Assembly (NCBI RefSeq): GCF_029439455.1
Contig: NZ_JAQFVG010000243.1
Location: 19,397-83,396, forward strand
Length of the DNA: 64,000 nt
Direction: 5' to 3'
Source: Caballeronia sp. BR00000012568055
GTDB taxonomy: Bacteria > Pseudomonadota > Gammaproteobacteria > Burkholderiales > Burkholderiaceae
Of the stretch, positions 45,744 through 54,157 are shown one piece after another; position 1 is the stretch's first letter; every line of letters begins with the position of its first letter. A program made the position numbers and the translations under genes. The notes beneath the pieces are model-generated. The model was not told the DNA's origin. It did not search any database and saw only the letters and a program-made list of their open reading frames with translations.

Positions 45744-46760
45744 ATGTCTGATAAGTTGACCACCGCGTCTGTACTCGCTTTCGAGCGCAAGCTGGACCCG
45801 TCCGATGCGATTTTCCATTCAGGACGTTGGGATGAACGCGACGATGCATCGGCGTGGTTGCCGATTGCGGTGCGCGAGAAAGCGGTGCGTGGCACGATTT
45901 CGAATCGACTGAAGACGAAGGATCAGGACCCGGCGAAGCTGGATGCAGCAATTGAAAACGCCAATCTGCAGACGGTGGAGATTGCCACGTTACCGCCCGA
46001 TGCCGATACGCTCAGAATTCAGTTCACGTTGCGCGTGCTGTCGGGCGTGGGTGCGCCTTCGGCGTGCAATGGTGCGGCGTATCGGGCGAGGTTGCACGAC
46101 GTCGTCAGCGATTACGTTGCGCGGTGCGATTTCACGGAGCTGGCCAATCGCTATGCGGCGAATCTGGCGAATGGCCGCTTTCTGTGGCGCAATCGGATTG
46201 GCGCGGAAAGCGTGCGCGTGGACGTGACGCATCTGCGAAAGGGCGAGTCTGCGCGTGCCTGGTCTTTCGATGCGCTATCGCTGAACCTGCGAGAGATGGA
46301 TGAACGCGATGCCAACGTCAGCGCGCTGGGCGCGTTGATCGCCGATGGTCTCGCGGGACGTGCTCATGTTCTGCTTCAGGTGATCGCTTATGTGCGGCTT
46401 GGGTGTGGACAGGAGGTGTTTCCATCGCAGGAATTGGTGATGGAAAAGGTCAAAGGCAGGCCGAGCAAGTACCTTTATAAAGTGCAGGATGTCGCGGCGA
46501 TTCATTCGCAGAAGATCGGCAATGCGTTGCGGACAATTGATTCGTGGTACGAAGGGGCGCATGAATCCGGGCCGATTGCGGTTGAGCCTTATGGTTCGGT
46601 GACGACGCAGGGAAGGGCGTATCGGCAGCCAAAGCAGAAGCTGGACTTCTACACGTTGCTCGATGACTGGATGCTGAAAGACAAGACGCCGCCGCTTGAG
46701 CAACAACACTTCGTGATAGCCGTGTTGATTCGCGGTGGCGTTTTCGGCGAAGCGAGCTGA
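45744..46760 (+). CDS. cas7f: Type I-F Cascade backbone subunit Cas7f (Csy3)
   Basis: Backbone protein present in six copies along the crRNA. It has 338 residues from ATG 45744, close to the family length; an in-frame ATG at 45732 would add four. Recognisable parts are [53 protein letters not shown] and the C-terminal [20 protein letters not shown]. It is the most conserved Csy subunit after Cas1 and leaves no doubt about the subtype. Cas6f follows after 5 bases. Confidence 0.96.
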   Translation: MSDKLTTASVLAFERKLDPSDAIFHSGRWDERDDASAWLPIAVREKAVRGTISNRLKTKDQDPAKLDAAIENANLQTVEIATLPPDADTLRIQFTLRVLSGVGAPSACNGAAYRARLHDVVSDYVARCDFTELANRYAANLANGRFLWRNRIGAESVRVDVTHLRKGESARAWSFDALSLNLREMDERDANVSALGALIADGLAGRAHVLLQVIAYVRLGCGQEVFPSQELVMEKVKGRPSKYLYKVQDVAAIHSQKIGNALRTIDSWYEGAHESGPIAVEPYGSVTTQGRAYRQPKQKLDFYTLLDDWMLKDKTPPLEQQHFVIAVLIRGGVFGEAS

Positions 46761-46765
46761 CAGCC

Positions 46766-47332
46766 ATGACGACGCACTTTATCGACATCACCTTGCGTCC
46801 CGATCCGGAGTTCAGCCGCACACACTTGCTGGGTGCGCTGGTCGCCAAGCTGCATCGGGCGCTGGTGCAACTTGAGTCCGAGGATATCGGGATCAGCTTT
46901 CCGCAATACAGTCTGCTTCCGCGTTCATTGGGCGACGTGCTGCGTTTGCATAGCGATGAAGCGGGTTTGCAGCGATTGATGGCGCTGTCGTGGCTAAAGG
47001 GTATGCGGGATCATGTGAAGCTTACTGACGCCGAAGCCGTTCCGTCGGAGGCGGTGCACGGGGTTGTGCATCGGCGGCAGTTCAAGACGAATGTGGATCG
47101 CTTGCGTCGGCGCCGCATGCGGCGCAAGGGCGAGACGATGGAGCAAGCGTCGGCGGCGATTCCCGATAGCGTCGAACGTCGTCCGGATTTGCCTTATCTG
47201 CATGTGCGGAGCGCGAGCACGGGACAGCCGTTTTGTTTGTTTATCGATCAGCGGGTCGGGTCGGGGCGCGCGGTGGCCGGACGGTTCAATTGCTATGGGC
47301 TGAGTTTGGGAGGGACGGTGCCTTGTTTCTAA
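46766..47332 (+). CDS. cas6f: crRNA-processing endoribonuclease Cas6f (Csy4)
   Basis: Cuts the repeat hairpin to release crRNAs and stays bound to the 3' stem-loop. The 188 residues align with Pseudomonas Csy4: the catalytic histidine is His30 in VAKLHRALV, the serine is in RSASTGQPF, and the C-terminal CYGLSLGGTVP carries the conserved tyrosine. The arginine-rich helix RLRRRRMRRKG that grips the RNA major groove is present. Its substrate is the GCTGCC/GGCAGC hairpin of both arrays. Its TAA stop codon (47330-47332) is also the first triplet of the CRISPR2 leader. Confidence 0.97.
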   Translation: MTTHFIDITLRPDPEFSRTHLLGALVAKLHRALVQLESEDIGISFPQYSLLPRSLGDVLRLHSDEAGLQRLMALSWLKGMRDHVKLTDAEAVPSEAVHGVVHRRQFKTNVDRLRRRRMRRKGETMEQASAAIPDSVERRPDLPYLHVRSASTGQPFCLFIDQRVGSGRAVAGRFNCYGLSLGGTVPCF

Positions 47333-47461
47333 CCCTTTTTTTGAGTGGCTTGGAGGGGCTTGGGGAATCAAGGGGTTAGGGGTGGGGTGGGGATTTGGGT
47401 GTTTTGGGGTGGTCCGCGCTTTTTTCTTTTTAAATCAAAGGGGTGGCGGAGTTTGAGTCTA
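47330..47461 (+). promoter_or_regulatory. CRISPR2 leader
   Basis: 132 bases from the cas6f stop codon to the first repeat. It begins TAACCCTTTTTTTGA like the CRISPR1 leader. A perfect IHF consensus (AATCAAGGGGTTA, 47366-47378) ends 84 bases before the repeat and a one-mismatch copy (47433-47445) ends 17 bases before it, the same phasing as in CRISPR1. Shared ATTTGGGT and TTTTCTTTTTAA-like stretches lie between them. The central part is unusually G-rich. Confidence 0.8.
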
Positions 47462-48330
47462 GTTTGCTGCTGCGTAGGCAGCTTAGAAAATGTACGCCCG
47501 CCGAGACGTTGGAATTTTTCCGTTTGCTGCTGCGTAGGCAGCTTAGAAACGCCCATGATCACCTCGCCGGCCGTGCATGACGTTTGCTGCTGCGTAGGCA
47601 GCTTAGAAAGAAAGACGCGACGTAGTTGAACAGTCTAGTAAGTTTGCTGCTGCGTAGGCAGCTTAGAAAACACATCACTGCCGCCGCGCGTGACCGCAAG
47701 GGTTTGCTGCTGCGTAGGCAGCTTAGAGAAGTTTTCGATAAAGACGGGCACCGGATCGTTTGTTTGCTGCCGCGTAGGCAGCTTAGAAACACACGTCACC
47801 CGATCGCAACGATGACCATCGAGTTCGCTGCCGCGTAGGCAGCTTAGAAAGTGGCGCGTGCTTCGCTCGGTGGCGCGGCATGGTTCGCTGCCGCGTAGGC
47901 AGCTTAGAAAAGTCATCGAACGTCCCCGTCACACTGTCCGCCGTTCGCTGCCGCGTAGGCAGCTTAGAAATGCGTGGAGCCGTCCGTCCAGCTCCCCACG
48001 TCGTTCGCTGCCGTGTAGGCAGCTTAGAAACCGACGCTTGTAGAGCCGCAAGCTCGCGCCGCGTTCGCTGCCGCGTAGGCAGCATAGAAAGGTACGCCCA
48101 CCGTCGCGCCCATGTCTTTGATTTTCGCTGCCGTGTAAGCAGCTTAGAAAATCACCATGCTCGGCCAGTGCCGATGAAGTGAGTTCGCTGCCGTGTAGGC
48201 AGCTTAGAAAATCAGGATGCCCGCTGCGCGCTCGGGCTTTTTGTTCGCTGCCGCGTAGGCAGTTTAGAAATGCAGATGTCACGTTTGCGGTCGTTCCGCG
48301 ATGTTCGCTGCCGCTTAAGCAGCTCAGAAG
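47462..48330 (+). CRISPR. CRISPR2 array, type I-F, 15 repeats with graded variants
   Basis: Repeats start at 47462, 47522, 47582, 47642, 47702, 47762, 47823, 47883, 47943, 48003, 48063, 48123, 48183, 48243 and 48303, with 14 spacers (32 nt; one of 33). The five leader-end repeats begin GTTTGCTGCT; the sixth begins GTTTGCTGCC; the rest begin GTTCGCTGCC as in CRISPR1. The extra C-to-T change puts a T-G wobble at the loop-closing pair, so the hairpin survives. From 48003 on, repeats carry scattered single changes, and the last is degenerate. It is read on the plus strand like CRISPR1. Confidence 0.97.
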
Positions 48331-48373
48331 CCCGCCCCTCGCACGATGTCACCGCCCGCATCCCTCCCCACCC

Positions 48374-49318
48374 TCACCCCCCCGCCGCCGCTCCAAACAA
48401 CGCCAAATACCCCGCCGGATCCACCGCCCGCCCATCCATTCGCACTTCAAAATGCAGATGCGGCCCAGTCGATCTCCCGGTCGATCCCACCTTCGCGATC
48501 TCTTCGCCCGGCTGCACCGTCTGTCCGACGCGCACCTCGATCTTCGATGCATGCGCATATCGCGTGACGTATCCGTTCCCATGATCGATATCGACTGCAT
48601 TGCCGTAGCCCGGCATCGGTCCGGCGTAGATCACGCGTCCTTTGGCGGCCGCGCGAATCGGCGTGCCGGTCGGCGCGACCAGATCGACGCCCGGATGAAA
48701 ACTCGGATGACCCGAAAACGGATCGAGCCGATTGCCGAACGATGAACTGGTCCGCCCGTACGCAATCGGACGACGCCCGGGGAAGGCGTCCCACGCATCC
48801 TCGTGCTGCGATACACCGTGTTCGAGCGCATCGATCGTCGAGGAAATGCAGTCGAGTTCCGCGCGGGCGCCTTGCGGATTCGACGACGCACCCGCCGCCG
48901 CGTCGCACGGTCGAGGCGGCAACTCCGGCCCGCCTTCAGCATCACCGGACGATGCACGCGCCACCGTCGTCGTGATAGCACGCGACGATCGCGCGCGCAG
49001 GCGCTGATCGAAGCCGCTGAGCTTGTCGAGCTGAACCGCGAGCCGCTCGACCCGCGCATCCAGCGATGCATTCGCCGCCTGCAACCGTGCGACATCGCCT
49101 GATGCGACCGGAGCGACCGGCGCGACCGGAGCGGCGGAAGGCGTCGGCACAGGTTCGTAACGAAGCCGTGACTTCGGCGCGATGAAGTGTCCCGCTGCAG
49201 CACCAACGCCCAGCGCGACCACGACCGCCGAGCAGGCGGTCCCGACGATGCTGCGCAACGCGCCGCGCCGGATGACGATATACAGATCGTTTTTCGAGCT
49301 GGATGTGGCTGAACCCAT
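48374..49318 (-). CDS. M23-family metallopeptidase (LytM-type), membrane-anchored
   Basis: A cell-wall endopeptidase or activator of amidases. It has 314 residues with an N-terminal transmembrane anchor (about 22-47, IVGTACSAVVVALGVGAAAG), a Pro/Ala-rich linker and a coiled-coil-like segment (LQAANASLDARVERLAVQLD). The C-terminal LytM domain has FHPGVDL (zinc ligands His and Asp) and the HLHFEVR signature, plus a further histidine in TRYAHAS. All zinc ligands appear present, so it may be active. It converges on CRISPR2, with 43 bases between them. Confidence 0.9.
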   Translation of the reverse strand: MGSATSSSKNDLYIVIRRGALRSIVGTACSAVVVALGVGAAAGHFIAPKSRLRYEPVPTPSAAPVAPVAPVASGDVARLQAANASLDARVERLAVQLDKLSGFDQRLRARSSRAITTTVARASSGDAEGGPELPPRPCDAAAGASSNPQGARAELDCISSTIDALEHGVSQHEDAWDAFPGRRPIAYGRTSSSFGNRLDPFSGHPSFHPGVDLVAPTGTPIRAAAKGRVIYAGPMPGYGNAVDIDHGNGYVTRYAHASKIEVRVGQTVQPGEEIAKVGSTGRSTGPHLHFEVRMDGRAVDPAGYLALFGAAAGG

Positions 49319-49537
49319 TTCTACCTCCGCGGCAACTCAATGCCAATTTCAAGATGGTAGAGATGCTTCAAATCACGGCCCATCGGACAATTCAGATAAA
49401 TTTGAGATGAAATTAAGAATTTCGGAGGGCGTTGAACCATACACTTCGCCCTATGAAAACCATAAAAACCTTTTGCTATCCCTAATAGCTGATCTGTCCC
49501 ACCATCACTTGGATTACGACTACATTCGGAGCGAGAC

Positions 49538-50989
49538 ATGGCAAGCACAGCGGAAATCAAGCGCTACGAGCTGCTGATCAACGGCGAGTGGACCGAGCCG
49601 GGCGGCGGTGATTACACCAATAATCTCGATCCCGCCACCGAGGAAACCATCGCGCATGTCGCGCAGGGCACGAGCGCCGACGTCGATCGTGCCGTGCTCG
49701 CCGCGCGCGCCGCGCTCAAACCGTGGAACGCGATGCGCGCCGCCGAGCGCGGCCGCATCCTGATGAAACTTGCCGATTTGCTGCGCGACAATCAGGACGA
49801 ACTCGCCGCGCTCGAAAGTCTCGACGGCGGCAAACCGATCGCCGCCGTGCAGCGTCAGGACGTGCCCGCGGCCATCGATACGCTCGCCTACTACGCGGGC
49901 TGGTGCGACAAGATCAACGGCCAGGTCGTGCCCGCGCGTCCCGATGCGCTTACGTACACCATCCGCGAACCCGTCGGCGTGGTCGCGGCGATCGTGCCGT
50001 GGAATTTCCCGTTGATGATCGGCATGTGGAAGATTGCGCCCGCGCTCGCGTGCGGCTGCACGCTGATCGTCAAGCCCGCCGAGATCACGCCGCTGTCCGC
50101 GCTGATGATCGGCCGCCTCGCGCTGGAAGCAGGCTTGCCGCCGGGCGTGCTCAATATCGTGACCGGCAAGGGATCGGTGGTGGGTGACGCGCTGGTCGCG
50201 CATCCGGGCATCGACAAGGTGACGTTCACGGGTTCGCCATCGGTCGGGCGCGGAATTCTGCAAGGCGCGGCGGGCAACTTCAAGCGCGTGACGCTGGAAC
50301 TGGGCGGCAAGTCCGCCAACGTCATTTTCGCCGATGCCAACATCGACAATGCCGTGCGCGCCGCCGCTTCGGGCATCTTCTTTAACGCAGGGCAGGTGTG
50401 TTCGGCGGGATCGCGCATTCTCGCGCAGCGCGCCGTGTATGACGATGTCGTCGAGTTGCTCGCGCAACGCGCGCGCACCATCAAGCTCGGCGATCCATCG
50501 AAGCGCGAAACCAATATGGGCCCGGTGATTTCCGCCAAGCAGATGAAGACCGTGCTCGATTACGTCGATATCGGCCGAAGCGAAGGCGCGTCGCTGGTGA
50601 CGGGCGGGCGGCGCGTGGGCGAGCGAGGCTTCTTTGTCGAGCCGACGGTGTTCGCGAACGTCGAGCACGAGATGCGCATCTCGCAGGAAGAGATTTTCGG
50701 GCCAGTCGCCAGCGTGATTCCCTTCGACGACGAAGCCGATGCCTTGCGCATCGCCAATGGCACCGCGTTCAGCCTCGCGGCGGGCGTGTGGAGCGCGGAT
50801 ATCGGCCGCGTGCATCGGATGGCGGCGGAGTTGAAGGCAGGAACGGTGTGGGTCAATACGTACGGCTACACGGACGTGCGCTTGCCGTGGGGCGGATCGG
50901 GCGATTCGGGCTTTGGCCGCGAACACGGCGACGTGGCGATCGAAAACTTCACGGAGCCTAAGGCCGTGTGGGTATCGCTGAATAACTAA
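49538..50989 (+). CDS. NAD(P)-dependent aldehyde dehydrogenase
   Basis: Oxidises an aldehyde to the acid; 483 residues, full length. The catalytic glutamate is in LELGGKSANVIF and the nucleophile cysteine in FFNAGQVCSAGSR. The cofactor loop VPWNFPLMIGMWKIAPALAC and FTGSPSVGRGI are standard, and EEIFGPVASVIPF is the late signature. The sequence resembles betaine-, amino- or phenylacetaldehyde-type enzymes, but the substrate cannot be fixed. The ribosome binding site is GGAG, 10 bases before ATG. The 219-bp upstream gap holds promoters for it and for the divergent M23 gene. A strong terminator follows. Confidence 0.92.
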   Translation: MASTAEIKRYELLINGEWTEPGGGDYTNNLDPATEETIAHVAQGTSADVDRAVLAARAALKPWNAMRAAERGRILMKLADLLRDNQDELAALESLDGGKPIAAVQRQDVPAAIDTLAYYAGWCDKINGQVVPARPDALTYTIREPVGVVAAIVPWNFPLMIGMWKIAPALACGCTLIVKPAEITPLSALMIGRLALEAGLPPGVLNIVTGKGSVVGDALVAHPGIDKVTFTGSPSVGRGILQGAAGNFKRVTLELGGKSANVIFADANIDNAVRAAASGIFFNAGQVCSAGSRILAQRAVYDDVVELLAQRARTIKLGDPSKRETNMGPVISAKQMKTVLDYVDIGRSEGASLVTGGRRVGERGFFVEPTVFANVEHEMRISQEEIFGPVASVIPFDDEADALRIANGTAFSLAAGVWSADIGRVHRMAAELKAGTVWVNTYGYTDVRLPWGGSGDSGFGREHGDVAIENFTEPKAVWVSLNN

Positions 50990-51000
50990 AAATAGAAGAA

Positions 51001-51028
51001 GGGCGGTTCAAAATGAACCGCCCTTTTT
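51001..51028. terminator. Terminator after the aldehyde dehydrogenase gene
   Basis: GGGCGGTTCA pairs with TGAACCGCCC over AAA and is followed by TTTTT. An A-rich stretch on the other side lets it serve the convergent gene at 51042 too. Confidence 0.93.
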
Positions 51029-51041
51029 ATAAACCGCACGA

Positions 51042-51380
51042 TCAAACCGTCGCAGCGGCCCGATCGCGTGCGCGCCAGAGCTTTGCGCGCTGCGTGCTGT
51101 CTTCGTACTGAACCGTATTCTGCCGGCAAGCTTCGATCGTCGAATTCTTGCGCTCGACGATCGCCTGGCAGAGAAACTCCGCGCTATACGCCGTGAGCAG
51201 ATGCGGGTGATGCGTATCGATGTACTGCGCGAGCTTGCCGTAATCGCTATCCGCCGATGCCAGCGCGCGATACGTCGGCACGTCCCATCGAAACATCAGA
51301 TCGAGTTCTTCGAACGCGGTGTTGAATGCGCAGACTTGCGCGTGGACTTCGCGGTCATCGCCGTATGTCGAGTGGATCAT
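51042..51380 (-). CDS. Hypothetical protein, 112 residues
   Basis: Not recognised. It has a strong ribosome binding site (AGGAGA, 5 bases before ATG 51380) and a bidirectional terminator at its end, so it is very probably a real single-gene unit. The product is soluble and mostly helical by composition (DVPTYRALASADSDYGKLAQ, YSAEFLCQAIVERKNSTIEA), with three cysteines and no signal peptide or membrane segment. It lies between the aldehyde dehydrogenase and a LysR regulator, which gives no clear hint of function. Confidence 0.7.
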   Translation of the reverse strand: MIHSTYGDDREVHAQVCAFNTAFEELDLMFRWDVPTYRALASADSDYGKLAQYIDTHHPHLLTAYSAEFLCQAIVERKNSTIEACRQNTVQYEDSTQRAKLWRARDRAAATV

Positions 51381-51465
51381 GTTCGTCTCCTGAATGGCCG
51401 TGGGGGGCTTTCAGGCAGGATAGGAAAATCGATCCATTCAGAACAGTCAAAGTTTTTTCGAATAA

Positions 51466-52428
51466 CTATTTTGTTTTACTTATACGTCCCGGCTTGCCCG
51501 TTTTCGCGACTATTTGCGTGATCGCTTCGATCTGTGCCGCGCCTTCATCGATCAGAAATTGTTTGAATGCCAACGCCACAGGCGGCAGCCGTTTGTTATT
51601 GCGATGCACAACGAACCAATTGAGCATGACCGGAAACGCGGCGATATCGAGCACGGCGAGTTTGCCGACCTGAAGTTCCATACTGATCGTATGCGCCGAC
51701 AAAAAGCTCAGACCCATGCCCGCAATCACCGCTTGTTTGATGGTCTCCGTGCTGGTGATTTCCATCGCGATGTTCAGGTTCGTGAGGCGTCCCGCGAAAC
51801 CTTCTTCCATCGAATTCCAGGTGTCAGAACCACGTTCCCGCACGATAAACGGCTCGTCGGCCAACGCTTCCAGCGGCACGTTTTTTTGTCCGACCAGTGG
51901 ATGATCCGGCGGCGCGACGATCACATACGGATGCGGCGCGAACGAGACGTTGACCGTATCCATGTCGGCGGGCGGACGGACCATCACGGCGAGATCGGTG
52001 AGATTGTCCGTGAGCTGATGCAGCAATTCCTCGCGGTTATGCACGGCGAGATTGAGGCGTACATCGGTATTTTGTCGGGTAAACGCGGCCAGCAAGCGCG
52101 GGAAAAAGTAATCGCCTGCGCTGATGACCGCGACATTCAGCGTGCCGCCCGCGATGCCTTTCAAGCGCGCCATGGCGTCGTCGGCTTCACGAAATTGCTC
52201 GAGAATGGCGCGGCTGTAATGAAGCATTTCATTGCCGGCCGCCGTGAGATAGATCCTCTTGCCGAGTTGTTCGAACAAGGGCAGGCCCGCGTGTTCTTCG
52301 AGCTGCTTGACCTGCGTGGAGACGGCCGGCTGCGTGAGATAAAGCTCTTCCGCAGCGCGGGAAAAACTCAGACGGCGTGCGACGGTTTCGAAAATTTTGA
52401 GTTGACGCAGAGTTGCATTACGCAGCAC
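51466..52428 (-). CDS. LysR-family regulator (CbbR-like)
   Basis: A 320-residue LysR-type regulator. The winged helix-turn-helix is at residues 5-65 (LRQLKIFETVARRLSFSRAA followed by EELYLTQPAVSTQVKQLEEH). The effector domain (about 92-300) resembles CbbR/CysB-like members (VISAGDYFFPRLLAAF, TETIKQAVIAGMGLSFLSAH). No RuBisCO genes are near. It is divergent from the OxlT-like transporter 388 bases away, the usual layout for a LysR protein and its target, so control of oxalate transport is the best guess. Confidence 0.88.
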   Translation of the reverse strand: MLRNATLRQLKIFETVARRLSFSRAAEELYLTQPAVSTQVKQLEEHAGLPLFEQLGKRIYLTAAGNEMLHYSRAILEQFREADDAMARLKGIAGGTLNVAVISAGDYFFPRLLAAFTRQNTDVRLNLAVHNREELLHQLTDNLTDLAVMVRPPADMDTVNVSFAPHPYVIVAPPDHPLVGQKNVPLEALADEPFIVRERGSDTWNSMEEGFAGRLTNLNIAMEITSTETIKQAVIAGMGLSFLSAHTISMELQVGKLAVLDIAAFPVMLNWFVVHRNNKRLPPVALAFKQFLIDEGAAQIEAITQIVAKTGKPGRISKTK

Positions 52429-52816
52429 GACAAGCCCTCATCCATTAACGATAGTGAATTTATACAATAATTTTTTCTAACTTTCCTTAATCGTTTTTCT
52501 CCCTCACGATGCCAACATGCCCCATCGGTTAAGTGTCTGTAAGGGGCATTGCAGGCCGTAGTAAGACAAGAAAGACACGTTGCGTCCGCCCCGGCGCGAC
52601 GATTTTCGCCGTATCGAACATCCGAACTCTAGTGGGAATCGCCCGACATGATTCTTCGATCGACTGACGCGGATGCTCTCCAGCCCAACGCTGCAACCCT
52701 CGCAGTTTGCAACGGGCATTTCCCCTGACCGACCGCCACGCCGCCGACGCACCGCGCCGGTTCTCGCAGCTCATCAGGCGCCGTACGAGCGCCAAAGAAG
52801 AAAACGGAGACAGTCA
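52429..52816. promoter_or_regulatory. 388-bp divergent promoter region between lysR and oxlT-like genes
   Basis: AT-rich next to lysR (about 52440-52500), GC-rich further on. No convincing gene; the frame upstream of the transporter ATG is open but arginine-rich and not family-like. LysR sites (T-N11-A) probably lie here, but none stands out. Confidence 0.4.
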
Positions 52817-54157
52817 ATGGCAAGCGCAGACACGGTTGTGTCCGGGCGATCACATCAATCGCCCCGGCGTCATCACAACAGATGGATTCAACTGACGATC
52901 GGCATTATCTGTATGGGGCTGGTCGCGAATCTGCAATACGCGTGGACTTTGTTCGTCGTCCCGATGGATGCCAAGCATCATTGGGGGCAAGCGGCGATTC
53001 AGACGGCCTTCACCATTTTCATCGTGACGGAAACGTGGCTCGTGCCGGTCGAAGGCTGGCTCGTCGATAAATTCGGGCCGCGGCCCGTGGTGATCGGCGG
53101 ATCGATTTGTGCGGCGATCGGCTGGGTGATCGATGCTCACGCCACGAGCCTGATTCATCTCTACATCGCGGCCGTGGTCGCCGGGGTTGGCGCGGGTTGC
53201 GTGTATGGCACCTGCGTGGGCACCGCGCTCAAGTGGTTCCCGGACAAGCGAGGTCTCGCAGCGGGTCTCACCGCCGCCGGATTTGGCGCAGGCGCTGCGG
53301 TCACCGTGATTCCGATTTCGAACATGATCCAGAGTTCGGGCTACGAAAGCGCGTTCATGTTCTTCGGCATTTTCCAGGGCGTGTGTATCTTCGTGCTCGC
53401 TTTGATGCTGGTGCGTCCGAAGCCGCCCGCGAACATCGTGCCGGCCAAGCGCGTGGTATCGACCAAGATCGATTACACCACGGCGCAAATGGTCCGCTCG
53501 CCGCTGTTCTGGGTGCTCTACGCGATGTTCGTCTGCGTTGCGGCGGGCGGCGTGATCGCGACCGCGCAGTTCGGACCGATCGCCAAGGAATACGGCTTTG
53601 CGAAGATGCCGGTCACGTTGCTCGGCGTCACGCTGCCGCTGCTCGCGATGACCTTGTCCATCGACAATATGTGCAACGGCTTTACGCGTCCGCTGTGCGG
53701 CTTTATCTCCGACAAAATCGGCCGCGAAAATACGATGTTCATCATCTTTCTCGGTGAAGGCGTGGCGCTGCTCGGCCTGATGCAGTTCGGGCATAACCCG
53801 TACATGTTCATGCTGTTCGCCGCGATGACCTTCCTGTGCTGGGGCGAAATCTTCTCGATCTTCCCCGCGACTTGCGCCGATACCTTCGGCAGTAAATACG
53901 CCGCCGCCAACGCGGGCACCTTGTACACGGCCAAAGGCACAGCGTCGATGCTGGTTCCGCTTGCCTCGGTGCTCGCGTCGCTCGGCTCGTGGAATACGGT
54001 GTTCATCGTGTGTGCGATTACGTCGATTGCAGCCGGACTGTGCGCGAAGTTCGTGCTCGCGCCGATGCGCAAACGCTGGATCGAAAATACGGTGACGCAG
54101 ACGGCCGCGAACGAGCAATCGATCAACGCGTCCTTGCAGACCGGTTCGGTTCAATGA
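52817..54157 (+). CDS. oxlT: MFS oxalate/formate antiporter-like transporter (OxlT family)
   Basis: A 12-helix major facilitator transporter, 446 residues from ATG 52817 (ribosome binding site GGAGA). The N-terminus (RWIQLTIGIICMGLVANLQYAWTLFV) and the motif-A-like DKFGPRPVV are typical of the oxalate:formate antiporter group. The second-half loop SDKIGRENTMF and GEIFSIFPATCADTFGSKYA support this subgroup. It probably exchanges or imports oxalate or a similar dicarboxylate. Its stop codon overlaps the start of the second LysR gene (ATGA). The nearby frc supports oxalate as substrate; other small dicarboxylates remain possible. Confidence 0.8.
   Translation: MASADTVVSGRSHQSPRRHHNRWIQLTIGIICMGLVANLQYAWTLFVVPMDAKHHWGQAAIQTAFTIFIVTETWLVPVEGWLVDKFGPRPVVIGGSICAAIGWVIDAHATSLIHLYIAAVVAGVGAGCVYGTCVGTALKWFPDKRGLAAGLTAAGFGAGAAVTVIPISNMIQSSGYESAFMFFGIFQGVCIFVLALMLVRPKPPANIVPAKRVVSTKIDYTTAQMVRSPLFWVLYAMFVCVAAGGVIATAQFGPIAKEYGFAKMPVTLLGVTLPLLAMTLSIDNMCNGFTRPLCGFISDKIGRENTMFIIFLGEGVALLGLMQFGHNPYMFMLFAAMTFLCWGEIFSIFPATCADTFGSKYAAANAGTLYTAKGTASMLVPLASVLASLGSWNTVFIVCAITSIAAGLCAKFVLAPMRKRWIENTVTQTAANEQSINASLQTGSVQ

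Noticed and set aside
35951..48330. Possible CRISPR-associated transposon (I-F3 type)
   Set aside because: Intact Cas1 and Cas2/3 are present and no TnsA/B/C, TniQ or transposon ends were seen, so this is an ordinary interference-competent I-F system.
49409..49577. 56-codon frame (MKLRISEGVEPYTSPYENHK...) running into the aldehyde dehydrogenase start
   Set aside because: No ribosome binding site, overlaps the confident ATG 49538 region and matches no family.
51466..52428. Naming the first LysR gene cbbR
   Set aside because: Similarity to CbbR is general, and no Calvin-cycle genes lie nearby. Context favours the oxalate transporter as target.
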